Part shown: in pieces, positions 49,652-57,824 of the stretch
Numbering within the stretch: position 1 is the first letter of the stretch
How the letters are laid out: each line of letters begins with the position of its first letter
Source: Candidatus Hebobacterum abditum
GTDB lineage: Bacteria > Armatimonadota > Hebobacteria > Hebobacterales > Hebobacteraceae
Assembly (NCBI GenBank): GCA_029821875.1
Contig: JALGXW010000010.1
Location: 67,859 to 131,858, forward strand
Direction: 5' to 3'
DNA length: 64,000 nt
Notes under the pieces: generated by a model
What the model was told of the DNA's origin: nothing
What the model saw: the letters and a program-made list of their open reading frames with translations, nothing else
Database searches by the model: none
Translations under genes and position numbers: made by a program

Positions 49652-50236
49652 GTGAGTCGCCCGGCGGTCTTCCTGGATCGCGATGGCACGATAGTCCGCG
49701 AGGCCGATTACCTGCGGTCGCCGGAGGAACTGCGCCTGCTCCCCCGCGCAGCCGATGCGATCCGCCGACTGAACGAGATTGGCTTCGCGGTCGTCGTGGC
49801 AACGAATCAGTCCGGAGTCGCGCGGGGCCTGCTCACCGAGGACGACCTGGCTCAGGTGCACAGGACACTCCAACAGCGGCTGGCCAAGCGGGGCGCGCGC
49901 CTCGACCACATCTACTTCTGTCCACATCACCCAACTGCCGGCAGGGGGCGGTACCGCCAGGAATGCTCCTGCCGCAAGCCAGCGCCGGGGATGCTCCTGC
50001 GAGCGGCAGAGGAACTCGGCCTTGACTTGAGCCGGTGCTTCGCCGTGGGCGACAGCCCCCGCGACCTCATCGCGGGCAGGCAGGCCGGGTGCAGAACGGT
50101 CCTCGTCCGCACGGGCTATGGCGGGCGTGCCGAGGCCGAATCGGACGATCCCCTGCCCGCCGATTATGTCGCCGACGACCTGGCCGCGGCGGTAGAGTGG
50201 ATAGTCGAGCAGCACGGGACGCGCTCAGGCCGATGA
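49652..50236 (+). CDS. gmhB: HAD-family bisphosphate phosphatase (GmhB-like)
   Basis: A 194-residue HAD phosphatase. DxD motif FLDRDGTIV near residue 8, motif II VVATNQSGV, the Cys/His zinc loop CPHHPTAGRGRYRQECSCRKP typical of D-glycero-D-manno-heptose 1,7-bisphosphate 7-phosphatase and histidinol phosphatase, and motif IV GDSPRDLIAG. GGGAGGG is just upstream of the GTG at 49652, preferred over an earlier in-frame GTG inside the previous gene. In this locus a role in ADP- or GDP-heptose synthesis is likely, although the other gmh genes are not in the window. Confidence 0.88.
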   Translation: MSRPAVFLDRDGTIVREADYLRSPEELRLLPRAADAIRRLNEIGFAVVVATNQSGVARGLLTEDDLAQVHRTLQQRLAKRGARLDHIYFCPHHPTAGRGRYRQECSCRKPAPGMLLRAAEELGLDLSRCFAVGDSPRDLIAGRQAGCRTVLVRTGYGGRAEAESDDPLPADYVADDLAAAVEWIVEQHGTRSGR

Positions 50237-51177
50237 AGGCCACTGTGATCATCGTGAACCACAACGGCCGGGACCTCTTGGCCGAGTCCGTGCCGGCCGC
50301 GCTGGCGGCCGCCCGCGCGGCGGGAGAGCACGACGTAGTCGTCGCCGACGACGCGAGCTCCGACGACAGCGTCGCCTTCGTGCAGGACAACTTCCCCGAG
50401 GCTAAAGCGCTGGCGCTACCGAAGGGCGGATTCGGAGCCGCCTGCAACACCGCGGTGGCGGCGGCCGAGAGCGAGGCCGCCGTCATTCTCAACAACGACG
50501 TTGTCGTCACGACCGACTTCCTGCCCCCGCTCCTCGACGACCTCGGTCAGCCCGACGTGTTCGCTGTCGGCTGCAAGTTCCTGAACCCCGATGGCACGCT
50601 CACAGACGCGCTTGGCAATCGCACCTCTGGTGAGTGGCAGGGGGGACTGCTCCACATTCGCCACGAGACGCGGCCGGAGCGGCTCACGGAAACCTGCCCG
50701 CAGTTGTACCCGAATGGCGGTGGCATGGCGTTCTGGCGAGATAAGTGGCTGGAGCTTGGGGGATTCGACCCCTTGTTTCGGCCGCTTTACTGGGAGGACG
50801 TAGACATCGGCTATCGCGCGTGGGGACGCGGTTGGCGGGTCTTGTTCGAGCCGCGCAGCATCGTCCATCACGACCAGGGGAGCACGATGGCGCGCCTGCA
50901 CCGTCCCGCTCACATCGAGCGCATGTCCGCCAAGAACGGCATCCTCTTCGCCTGGAAGAACCTGCTCGACGGCGCCCGATTCCGCCGGGCGGTCGCGGCG
51001 CAGGCCCGCTGGGCAGCGGACGATGTTCTCATCGGCGGCCTGCCGCCCCGCACGGCCGCGCTCTGGTGGGCCTTCCGGCAGCTCGGCCAGGCCTGCCGCG
51101 CCCGCGCCCGAGAGCGACGGGAGCGGATTCTCTCGGACGACGAGATCCTGAGCGCCTCTGCAGGAGGGAGCCCGTGA
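50233..51177 (+). CDS. GT2 glycosyltransferase
   Basis: A 314-residue GT-A enzyme with an ATGA overlap on the phosphatase gene. TVIIVNHNGRDLL, VVVADDASSDDSV, AVILNNDVVVT (DXD) and LYWEDVDIGYRAWGRGWRVLFEP match the same clade as the GT2 domains at 35848 and 46684. All three continue with a helical segment that aligns around (I/S)LLFxWKN and ends with SDDEILSASAG-type sequence (compare SDEQIMALARP at 35848). No membrane span. Followed by a half-GT9 protein with overlapping GTGA. Confidence 0.9.
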   Translation: MKATVIIVNHNGRDLLAESVPAALAAARAAGEHDVVVADDASSDDSVAFVQDNFPEAKALALPKGGFGAACNTAVAAAESEAAVILNNDVVVTTDFLPPLLDDLGQPDVFAVGCKFLNPDGTLTDALGNRTSGEWQGGLLHIRHETRPERLTETCPQLYPNGGGMAFWRDKWLELGGFDPLFRPLYWEDVDIGYRAWGRGWRVLFEPRSIVHHDQGSTMARLHRPAHIERMSAKNGILFAWKNLLDGARFRRAVAAQARWAADDVLIGGLPPRTAALWWAFRQLGQACRARARERRERILSDDEILSASAGGSP

Positions 51178-51689
51178 CTGGGAAGAGCGGGGCCAGCGTG
51201 CTCTTGCTGACGTTCGCTCGCCGCGGTGAAGAGCAGGCGATCCGCGACGCGCTGGCACACATGCGCTCCGAGATCCCCGACGCAGACGTCTTCGCCGTCG
51301 GCACGCCCGTCTCGGCGCCGCTCCTTCAGGAGGCCGGTGTGGAGAGCGTGATCATATACGGGGCGGGGCGCGGCGCGCGGGCCGTAGTGCGAGAGTCCCG
51401 CTCGCGGCGTCCAAAGGCGGCCGCGATCATCTACTGGGAGCCGCGTCTTGCGGGGCACCTCAAGCTGGAGGCCCTCGCCCTCCTCGCCGGCGCGAGGGTC
51501 ACGCACCGGTTCCCCCCCGGGTCAGATGCGAGGCCCGTCGGGCGGCTTGGCCTCATGTCGTCCGTAGCCTCGAAATCGGCGAAGTCGCTTCTGTGCGCGG
51601 CCGCGGGCGCGGCTCTGTGTGGCATCGCGTTCGCGTGCCTGCTGGTGAGTCAGACTCTCGCGGGAGGCAGCCGTGCGCGTAGGTCTTGA
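51174..51689 (+). CDS. Stand-alone half-GT9 domain with membrane anchor (second copy)
   Basis: A 171-residue protein beginning at an overlapping GTG after AGGAGGGAG. Residues 7-112 keep the half-GT9 outline (SVLLLTFARRGEE, IPDADVFAVGTP, RPKAAAIIYWEP, LALLAGARVTHRFP), though the arginine-FD motif of other copies is replaced by RPKAA. A hydrophobic helix lies at about 137-158 with a basic tail. Like the 45098 product it lacks the nucleotide-sugar-binding half. Its stop overlaps the next gene by 17 nt. Confidence 0.6.
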   Translation: MTGKSGASVLLLTFARRGEEQAIRDALAHMRSEIPDADVFAVGTPVSAPLLQEAGVESVIIYGAGRGARAVVRESRSRRPKAAAIIYWEPRLAGHLKLEALALLAGARVTHRFPPGSDARPVGRLGLMSSVASKSAKSLLCAAAGAALCGIAFACLLVSQTLAGGSRARRS

Positions 51690-52794
51690 TGGGCGGGCGC
51701 TCACATCGGCGACCCGATCCGGCGTCGAGAACTACGTTGTCAGCCTCCTCCGTGCCCTTGCGGAGCTCGACGAGAGGCCCGACATCACCGCCTACCTCGA
51801 CCGCGAGATTGCCGACCCTGACCTGGAGGGCGCACTGCGCGCCGGCAGGATAGACACCGCGATCCTACGCGCCCCGCGCGGGTGGCTGCAGGTGGCGCTC
51901 CCGTGGCGTTTGTGGCGCGACCGTGTCAGCCTGGTGCACCTCCCCAGCACGATCGTCCCCTTCCTGATGCCGTGCCCCGCGGTCGTCACTGTCCATGACC
52001 TGGCCTTCAGGCATTATCCTCAGACCTACTCCTCCGATGATCTTCAAATGCAGGCCCGAGCCCTGCTAGGGGCAGCCAGCAAGACCGCCCATGTTATCGC
52101 AGTGTCTGAGACCACAGCCCGCGACCTGGTGACCTTCGTCGGCGTCCCGACGGACAGAATCTCGGTCATCCCGCTGGGAGTATCGAGTGTCTTCTCGCCG
52201 GACGGGCCGCCCCTGACCAGCGACGCCTTCCCCCTCGCAGAGCAGCTGTCAGAGGGATACATCCTGCACACGGGAGGTCTTCATCCTCGGAAGAACCTCG
52301 AGCGGCTCCTCGATGCGTATGCGGGTCTATCGGCCGAGATGTCCCTCCCACCGCTCGCCATTGTCGGTGATTCACAGTCCAGATGGGGAAGGCGCGTGGC
52401 GCAGAGAGCGCAGTCGCTCGACCTCGCTGGCAATGTGGTCTTCACCGGCCCGCTGTCCGAGAGCGTGCTTGCATCGCTCTACCGAAGTGCGAGGCTCGTC
52501 GTGTATCCCTCTCTGTACGAGGGATTCGGCCTGCCGATACTGGAGGGCATGGCCTCGGGAGTGCCCGTGCTGACGTCTGACCGCTCCAGCATGCCCGAGG
52601 TGGCCGGCAACGCGGCGATACTGGTGGACCCGGAGAGCGGCGAGCAGATCGCCCAGGGGCTGAAGGCGGGCCTGACAGACGAACGCCTGCGTGAGGAGCT
52701 GGTGCCCCGGGGCCTCGCCAGAAGCCGTTACTACACCTGGGAGCTGACGGCCCGAGAGACTCTGGCAGTCTACGAGCGCGTTGTGGAGCGGTAG
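51673..52794 (+). CDS. GT4 glycosyltransferase (mannosyltransferase-like)
   Basis: A 373-residue GT-B enzyme from a GTG start overlapping the previous gene. VGLDGRALTSATRSGVENYV, VHDLAFRHYPQTYSS, VIAVSETTARDLV, ILHTGGLHPRKNLERLL and YPSLYEGFGLPILEGMASGVPVLTSDRSSMPEV (read in two parts) are the GT4 mannosyl/rhamnosyl signature segments, with the E-x7-E donor site intact. It is the last gene of the locus; no hairpin terminator follows before the sigma-factor promoter. Confidence 0.92.
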   Translation: MRVGLDGRALTSATRSGVENYVVSLLRALAELDERPDITAYLDREIADPDLEGALRAGRIDTAILRAPRGWLQVALPWRLWRDRVSLVHLPSTIVPFLMPCPAVVTVHDLAFRHYPQTYSSDDLQMQARALLGAASKTAHVIAVSETTARDLVTFVGVPTDRISVIPLGVSSVFSPDGPPLTSDAFPLAEQLSEGYILHTGGLHPRKNLERLLDAYAGLSAEMSLPPLAIVGDSQSRWGRRVAQRAQSLDLAGNVVFTGPLSESVLASLYRSARLVVYPSLYEGFGLPILEGMASGVPVLTSDRSSMPEVAGNAAILVDPESGEQIAQGLKAGLTDERLREELVPRGLARSRYYTWELTARETLAVYERVVER

Positions 52795-52823
52795 GCAGAA
52801 AAAGACACAATCTGCGGCGTGGC

Positions 52824-52853
52824 TGAATCCTTTTGTGTCGGGTCTGCGTATGA
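52824..52853 (+). promoter_or_regulatory. Candidate ECF promoter of the sigma/anti-sigma operon
   Basis: TGAATCC (52824-52830) followed after 15 nt by GCGTATGA (52846-52853), just before the sigma gene. The spacing and the TGAAYC-type -35 fit an autoregulated extracytoplasmic-function sigma promoter and differ clearly from the TTGACA promoters elsewhere in the window. Confidence 0.45.
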
Positions 52854-52874
52854 CCCTATGGCGGAGGGCGGGTG

Positions 52875-53444
52875 ATGAGTGACAGCGAGGCCGGGCGGGA
52901 GGACGCGAGGCTGATCGCCCGCTGTCTCGATGGCGACCGCCCCGCGTTCGACCTCCTCGTCTCCCGCCACTACCGCGGGGTCTACAACGTGATATACCGT
53001 ATGCTTCCGAGCTCGGATGACGCAGCAGATGTGACGCAGGAGGCATTCCTGCGCGCCTACACACGTCTGGACACCTTCAACCTCGGTCGCTCGTTCCCGG
53101 CCTGGCTCCGAGCCATCGCCTCCAACCTCTGCATCGATCACCTGCGCCGCCGACGGTCACAGACCGTCTCACTGGACCAGCGTCTGGAGTCAGGCCTGGA
53201 GCCGGCCGACGAATCGCCGGACGCTTCCCCGGAGAACCAGTTGACAGTGGCCGAGGACTCGAGACGTGTGTTGGCGGCTGTACACCAACTTCCCGAGAAG
53301 CAGAAAGCGGTACTGGTCCTGCGCCACATTGAGGGCATGAAGCTTAACGAGATCGCCGAGGCGCTGCGGATGCCCGTGGGAACAGTGAAGACGATGCTCT
53401 TCCGCGGGCGGGCCGCGGTCCGAGAGATGGTGGGTGAGCTATGA
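52875..53444 (+). CDS. ECF RNA polymerase sigma factor (RpoE-like)
   Basis: A 189-residue group-4 sigma factor. Region 2 has RPAFDLLVSRHYRGVYNVIYRML, DDAADVTQEAFLRAY and the WLRAIASNLCIDHLRRR helix. Region 4 has LPEKQKAVLVLRHIEGMKLNEIAEAL and PVGTVKTMLFRGRAAVR. GGAGGG lies upstream; the ATG at 52875 follows an in-frame GTG at 52872. The stop overlaps the anti-sigma start region (ATGA at 53441). The effector gene at 54077 is in the same operon, pointing to envelope stress or envelope building. Confidence 0.94.
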   Translation: MSDSEAGREDARLIARCLDGDRPAFDLLVSRHYRGVYNVIYRMLPSSDDAADVTQEAFLRAYTRLDTFNLGRSFPAWLRAIASNLCIDHLRRRRSQTVSLDQRLESGLEPADESPDASPENQLTVAEDSRRVLAAVHQLPEKQKAVLVLRHIEGMKLNEIAEALRMPVGTVKTMLFRGRAAVREMVGEL

Positions 53445-53455
53445 GGAGAGCGAAG

Positions 53456-54064
53456 ATGAACTGCTCCCGAGTGAAGTCGTTGCTGGAGGAGTACTTCGAG
53501 GAGAGCCTTCCTGAGCCGCAGGCGACAGCCGTGGCGGCACACGTGGCGACCTGCACCGATTGCGCGGCCGAGCTGCGGCAGATCGAGCGAGTGGTGGCAG
53601 CGCTGGCGGCCGTGCCCGCGGCGGTCCCGAGCGAGGAGCTGCTGCGCTCGATCACGGCACGGGCGGCAGAGCTGCCGAGGCCGGACAGAGGCAGGATGGT
53701 GTGGCTGAGGCGATGGCGCTGGGCGGTTGTGGCGGCCGGCACTGGGATGGCGGCGGTCGGCGCGGCGGCGTCGGCCGTGGCCGTGCTGGTCTGGCTCGGG
53801 CTTGGGTCGCATGTCCCAGGCTCGGGATGGGTCGCGGACGCGGGGGCATTCTTGCGGCGATGGGTGGACGCGACGTCGGGCGGGATGGTCGCGCTGTGGG
53901 AGCAGGCGCTCGAGGCCGTGTACGGACTGGGGCTCGCCTTGCAGGCGGCGGCCCCGACCATCGGCGTGTACGTCGCGGCAGAGGTCGGAATCCTTTTGGC
54001 AATCGTCTTCGTATTGCGTATGGGTCGGCGCCGAGAGGCGGTTCGGCCGACGGTGCTGATCTGA
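53456..54064 (+). CDS. ZAS anti-sigma factor, membrane-anchored
   Basis: A 202-residue protein. The N-terminal ZAS/zf-HC2 domain MNCSRVKSLLEEYFEESL...HVATCTDCAAEL has the HxxxCxxC zinc site (H34-type, two Cys). Two hydrophobic segments follow, at about residues 85-110 and 165-190. It holds the upstream sigma factor at the inner membrane. AGGAG lies 7 nt before the ATG at 53456; an alternative ATG at 53441 overlaps the sigma stop and adds five residues. The gene for the likely regulated effector starts 12 nt downstream. Confidence 0.9.
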   Translation: MNCSRVKSLLEEYFEESLPEPQATAVAAHVATCTDCAAELRQIERVVAALAAVPAAVPSEELLRSITARAAELPRPDRGRMVWLRRWRWAVVAAGTGMAAVGAAASAVAVLVWLGLGSHVPGSGWVADAGAFLRRWVDATSGGMVALWEQALEAVYGLGLALQAAAPTIGVYVAAEVGILLAIVFVLRMGRRREAVRPTVLI

Positions 54065-54076
54065 AAGGGTGTTGAG

Positions 54077-55882
54077 ATGACGATCAAGCAATGGTTCGAG
54101 GATGTTCGCAGCACGTTCGCGCGGCTTGGATGTCGAAGCAGGTGGCTGCCGCTGACCGCGGCCGCGCTGGCAACAGCATCCGCCACAGGACTCGCGGCGC
54201 CGAGGGCCCTCGCACAGGCGGCCGACGTCGAGCTGCCGGGCATCTCGGTGAAGGCCGAGGAATCGGGCAAGACCGAGGTCGAGCTCCCCGGCCTCTCCGT
54301 CAAGGTCATCCCGCCCGAAGTCCACTCGACCGTGGAGGGCGAGGCGATCGACCTGTCGGGGGTGTGGAAGTTCAAGGGCGATTGGCTGGAGAGCGGCCTC
54401 TCAGAGGGCTGGTACAGGCCAGACTTCGACGACTCGGAATGGGGCGAGCTGCATGTCCCGGCGTCATGGGAGAGTCAGGGGATCTTGACGAACAACCCAC
54501 GGTGGCCGGTGAACACCGATGAGTGCGGCTACAACGGCTTCGCCTGGTATCGGACGCGCTTCACGGTGCCGGAGAGCTGGGCGGACGGTCGAGTGCTGCT
54601 TCGAATCGGGCGCATCTGGGACGAGGACTGGACATATGTCAACGGCCAGTCGGTGGGGCAGATGACGGGGGCGGATGTTTGGAACCGGCAGCGGCGGTAC
54701 CTGATCCCGCCCGATCTACTGAGGCCCGGCGAGGACAATGTCATCGCCATTCGCGTCTACGACAGCACGCGCGAGGGTGGGATTGCTGAAGGGCCAGTGG
54801 AGCTGGTGAACGTGTCGCGGGGAGCCGTGGCCGATGTGCTTCCGCCAGAGCCGCGGGAGTACAGGCGGACCCGAGGCGATGTCGTCCGATTCGGGTCGAA
54901 TGTGACGATCGACGCCGACGAGAAGGTCACCGGAGATGCAGTCGCGATCGGCGGGAATGTGGATGTCTACGGCCACGTCGCCGGCGAAGCGGTGGCGGTC
55001 GGCGGCTCCATACACGCGAGAGACGGAAGCCGCATCGATGGCGGTGCGGTGGCAGTGGGCGGAAGCGTCCATCGGGAGCCAGGAGCGACGATCGGCGGCG
55101 AGATCGTGGAAACCGGGTTCAGCCCTCCTCTGGTTCTGTTTGGCCCGTGGGGGTGGGCGCAGCCAATTGTGCTGCTCGTCGGCGCCGTCATCGCGTGGGG
55201 ATTCATTGCGCTCCTGTCGGTGCTGTTGTTCCGGGAGCGTCTGGAGGTGATGGCGGCGGCGCTGCCGGTGTATCCGGCACGAGCGGTGCTGTACGGACTG
55301 GTGGGGTTCGCTCTGACGCCGGCGGCGCTGCTGGCGGCCGTGGTGGTGGCGGCGTTTGTGAGCGCGGTGCTGGCAATAACGCTCGTGGGGATTCCGCTCA
55401 TACCGGTGGTAGGCGCGGGGCTCATCGCGCTGATCGTGGCCGGCTTCGTGCTCCTGCTTGCAGGGGCAGTAGGGGTGTGGCTCAGCATCGGGAAAGCCGT
55501 GGCGACGAGCCTGAAGAAGCCGGGCCTGCACCCGGTATGGGCGACACTGATCGGGCTGGTGCTGGTCGCGGTGGCGATCCAACTACCAGTGATCGGCTCA
55601 CTCGTACTCCTCACGTTCATCGTCTTCGGCTTCGGTCTGGCGATCATGACGGGGTTCGGCACGAACCCAGAATGGGCCCACGGACGACTCGGCTTCCGAT
55701 CAAGCCGTCCTCCGTCGGCGGCGCCGGCGCCTCCTGCACCGGGATCGCCGGAGCCGGCACAGCCGGTCACGCCCGTGAGTGCGGGAGAGGCGGGGTCTGC
55801 AGCGGAACAACACGACCCTGGCGCGGGTGAGCCGACTGAAGACACCGGTGGGCAAGGCGAAGAGAAGCAGCCTGAGCCGTAG
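54077..55882 (+). CDS. GH2-type sugar-binding/bactofilin-like/membrane fusion protein
   Basis: A 601-residue protein with a Tat-like or Sec signal (residues 20-47, ending ALAQAA). Two short repeats (VELPGISVK and VELPGLSVK, about 50-75) follow. Residues 90-255 are a glycoside-hydrolase-2 N-terminal jelly-roll-like sugar-binding domain (GVWKFKGDWLESGL, FAWYRTRFTVPESW, VYVNGQSVG-type strand). Residues 270-345 have hexad repeats of the bactofilin type (VTGDAVAIGGNVDVYGHVAGEAVAVGG). Four membrane helices span 350-525, then a Pro/Glu tail. There is no catalytic GH domain. It is the effector-like third gene of the ECF operon. Confidence 0.75.
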   Translation: MTIKQWFEDVRSTFARLGCRSRWLPLTAAALATASATGLAAPRALAQAADVELPGISVKAEESGKTEVELPGLSVKVIPPEVHSTVEGEAIDLSGVWKFKGDWLESGLSEGWYRPDFDDSEWGELHVPASWESQGILTNNPRWPVNTDECGYNGFAWYRTRFTVPESWADGRVLLRIGRIWDEDWTYVNGQSVGQMTGADVWNRQRRYLIPPDLLRPGEDNVIAIRVYDSTREGGIAEGPVELVNVSRGAVADVLPPEPREYRRTRGDVVRFGSNVTIDADEKVTGDAVAIGGNVDVYGHVAGEAVAVGGSIHARDGSRIDGGAVAVGGSVHREPGATIGGEIVETGFSPPLVLFGPWGWAQPIVLLVGAVIAWGFIALLSVLLFRERLEVMAAALPVYPARAVLYGLVGFALTPAALLAAVVVAAFVSAVLAITLVGIPLIPVVGAGLIALIVAGFVLLLAGAVGVWLSIGKAVATSLKKPGLHPVWATLIGLVLVAVAIQLPVIGSLVLLTFIVFGFGLAIMTGFGTNPEWAHGRLGFRSSRPPSAAPAPPAPGSPEPAQPVTPVSAGEAGSAAEQHDPGAGEPTEDTGGQGEEKQPEP

Positions 55883-55907
55883 TGAGACCTAGGCAGAGAT
55901 AGAGAGA

Positions 55908-55935
55908 CGGCCGGCGGTCCGTGGACCGCCGGCCG
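55908..55935. terminator. Bidirectional hairpin terminator
   Basis: A perfect 13-bp GC stem (CGGCCGGCGGTCC / GGACCGCCGGCCG) with a 2-nt formal loop lies between the convergent genes ending at 55882 and 55962. TTGTG follows on the plus strand and CTCTCT on the minus strand, so either direction may be served. Confidence 0.7.
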
Positions 55936-55961
55936 TTGTGCCTTGGGCAAGGCGAGTTCGA

Positions 55962-56576
55962 TCAGTACTGCCCGACTCGAAGCGTCCGCTTGCGGCTGCC
56001 CCGCTGGAGACTGATGGTGTTAGAGGAGATCGTCAGCACCCGGTAGTTCTCTTCGAAGACGTCCCCCTCACTGACAACATACCGGTTCTCACCTCTGCGC
56101 AGGACAGCCACCCGCGGTTCGCCCTGAACGACGCCGGAAAGCCACAGGACGTCCGGCGGCGGGCCGCTCGGCAACTGACTCACGGTGGCTGCGCCCCAGT
56201 TCGGCGGCGGCAGCGGCGGCAGCGAGCGAGTCCGCGCCGGGGCGGTTGTCTGCTTCGGCCGCGCTGAGGCGGGCGGCACGCTTCCGCCGGTGGGGAGCGG
56301 CTTCGCCTCCGCCGCCCGAGGGGCGCCGCCTGGGCCAGGGATCGAATCGTCCGAGTCCGCCTCCGCGTCCGCAACTCCGAGCTCGAGCGATTCGCTCACC
56401 GCGGCGTTCTCCTCCGCGTGAGTCGGCGCGGCCGACACGCTCGCCGGGGCTTCATCTTGAGCCGCGGCCGCCTCGGGGGCCCCGGTCACGCGGGAGAGCA
56501 CCAGCCCCGCTGCGACCATCACGAACGCAGCGGAGAGCGCTGCTATCTTTGGCAGAGCCAGTCGCTTCATCTTCAT
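55962..56576 (-). CDS. PilP/GspC-like periplasmic protein
   Basis: A 204-residue protein with an N-terminal membrane or signal segment (about 10-28). A long Ala/Pro/Glu-rich linker spans 35-135. The last 65 residues form a beta-rich domain (LWLSGVVQGEPRVAVLRRG, YVVSEGDVF, YRVLTISSNTISLQRG) matching the homology region of GspC/PilP, which links inner-membrane and outer-membrane parts of type II secretion or type IV pili. AGGA lies just before the ATG at 56576; the frame is open further upstream but without content. No other pilus genes are near. Confidence 0.6.
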   Translation of the reverse strand: MKMKRLALPKIAALSAAFVMVAAGLVLSRVTGAPEAAAAQDEAPASVSAAPTHAEENAAVSESLELGVADAEADSDDSIPGPGGAPRAAEAKPLPTGGSVPPASARPKQTTAPARTRSLPPLPPPNWGAATVSQLPSGPPPDVLWLSGVVQGEPRVAVLRRGENRYVVSEGDVFEENYRVLTISSNTISLQRGSRKRTLRVGQY

Positions 56577-56951
56577 GACGTCCTCACAGTCGGCGCGCCT
56601 GCTCATGGTCAGCAGCCTTGACGCCAATCGAGGGGGGGCCTTTCGGACGTGGCGACGACAACAGGCGAAGCGCGCGAAATGTGGTGCCACCTCCGGCTCA
56701 CTATTTCCACAACTGCACCTCCGCACAAGATACAAGTCGACAGACGCACCGCTGGAATCATCTCTCCCGCAACGAAGACAAGCTCCTCGCCAAGGGCGCC
56801 GATTGTGGAATAAGGCGACAGGGGAGCTTAGTGGCGCATGCGCGCCCGCAGGCGGTTCAGAGCCAAGGGCGCGCAGGGGAGGCGACTCGTGGGCCGTGCT
56901 CGGGCAAGAGTGCGGGGAAGCGCACGCGTATGCCTCTGCCGGGAGGGATGA
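56577..56951. other. Divergent intergenic region, no gene seen
   Basis: 375 nt between the PilP/GspC-like gene (minus) and the TPR-roadblock gene (plus). No reading frame with a ribosome site, no hairpin-plus-T terminator and no clear TTGACA/TATAAT pair was found. It presumably holds two divergent promoters of non-consensus type. Confidence 0.5.
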
Positions 56952-57824
56952 GTGCAGCAGACTCAAGCGAGACCGAGCGCGGGGGGCGATCTCGAGGACT
57001 ATCGTCGGCTTCTTGCGCGGGAGCCCGACTCCCTTCGCTTCGCCGAATATGCAGACCTGCTTCGTCGTGCCGGCCAGCTTGCCGACGCGCGCGAGGTATG
57101 TGAGCGCGGCCTGGCGCGCCACCCCGCGTACCCAACGGGGCGCGTCGTGATGGGGGACATCCTGAACGACCTGGGCAAGCCCGCGGAGGCCGAAGGCGAG
57201 TGGCGCCGGGCTCTGACGCTCGACCCGGGCCATCCGGTGGCCCACGTTCGCCTGGGCAGCCTTCATCTGAGTCGAGGCGATACGGAACGCGCGGCCGCGG
57301 CCTTCGAGGCAGCCCTCATCTACAGTCCGGCCCACGACGAAGCGCGTGCGAAGCTGACGGAGATGAGGGGGGCCGGTCCGCTCCCACGTGAGTCCGTTGC
57401 AGAAGGACCCGACGCAGATCGCCGCAGGCCGGGCGACAGACCTGGTTGGCTGACCGACGAACGCGCACACGATTTCGTCGCCCGACTGGCAGCTTCCCCT
57501 CACATTGACAACGCCGCCGTCGTTGACGGGGAGGGCGCCGTTCAGGCCCTCAGCGGCGAGAGGTCCGCGGCGGGTGGTATGGGGCCTCCCGGCGTGTCTT
57601 TCACGGGGGAGGCAAGATCGCTGCTCCGGAGGCTGGGCGCAGGTCGGCTCCGGTCCGCCTTGATCCGGGGCGGCGCGCTGTGCCTGCGGATCGTGCCGGT
57701 GGGCGAGTGGACTCTCATCGTTGCCGCCGCCCGGGGGGGCCCGGTTGGAGAGGTCGACGCGGAGATCGAGGGCGCTCTCGCCGACGAGCCGCCCGATAGC
57801 GCGGATGAGGGAGACTACGAATGA
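56952..57824 (+). CDS. TPR protein with C-terminal roadblock/LC7-like domain
   Basis: A 290-residue protein starting at GTG after GGGAGGG. Residues 12-140 hold three to four TPR units (LRFAEYADLLRRAGQ, PTGRVVMGDILNDLG, PVAHVRLGSLHLSRG). A Pro/Arg linker follows. Residues 170-275 have the alternating strand/helix pattern of a roadblock domain (IDNAAVVDGEGAVQALSG, SALIRGGALCLRIVPVGEWTLIVAA). The stop overlaps the next gene by ATGA. With two more roadblock proteins downstream it probably forms a small GTPase- or filament-associated scaffold. Confidence 0.75.
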   Translation: MQQTQARPSAGGDLEDYRRLLAREPDSLRFAEYADLLRRAGQLADAREVCERGLARHPAYPTGRVVMGDILNDLGKPAEAEGEWRRALTLDPGHPVAHVRLGSLHLSRGDTERAAAAFEAALIYSPAHDEARAKLTEMRGAGPLPRESVAEGPDADRRRPGDRPGWLTDERAHDFVARLAASPHIDNAAVVDGEGAVQALSGERSAAGGMGPPGVSFTGEARSLLRRLGAGRLRSALIRGGALCLRIVPVGEWTLIVAAARGGPVGEVDAEIEGALADEPPDSADEGDYE

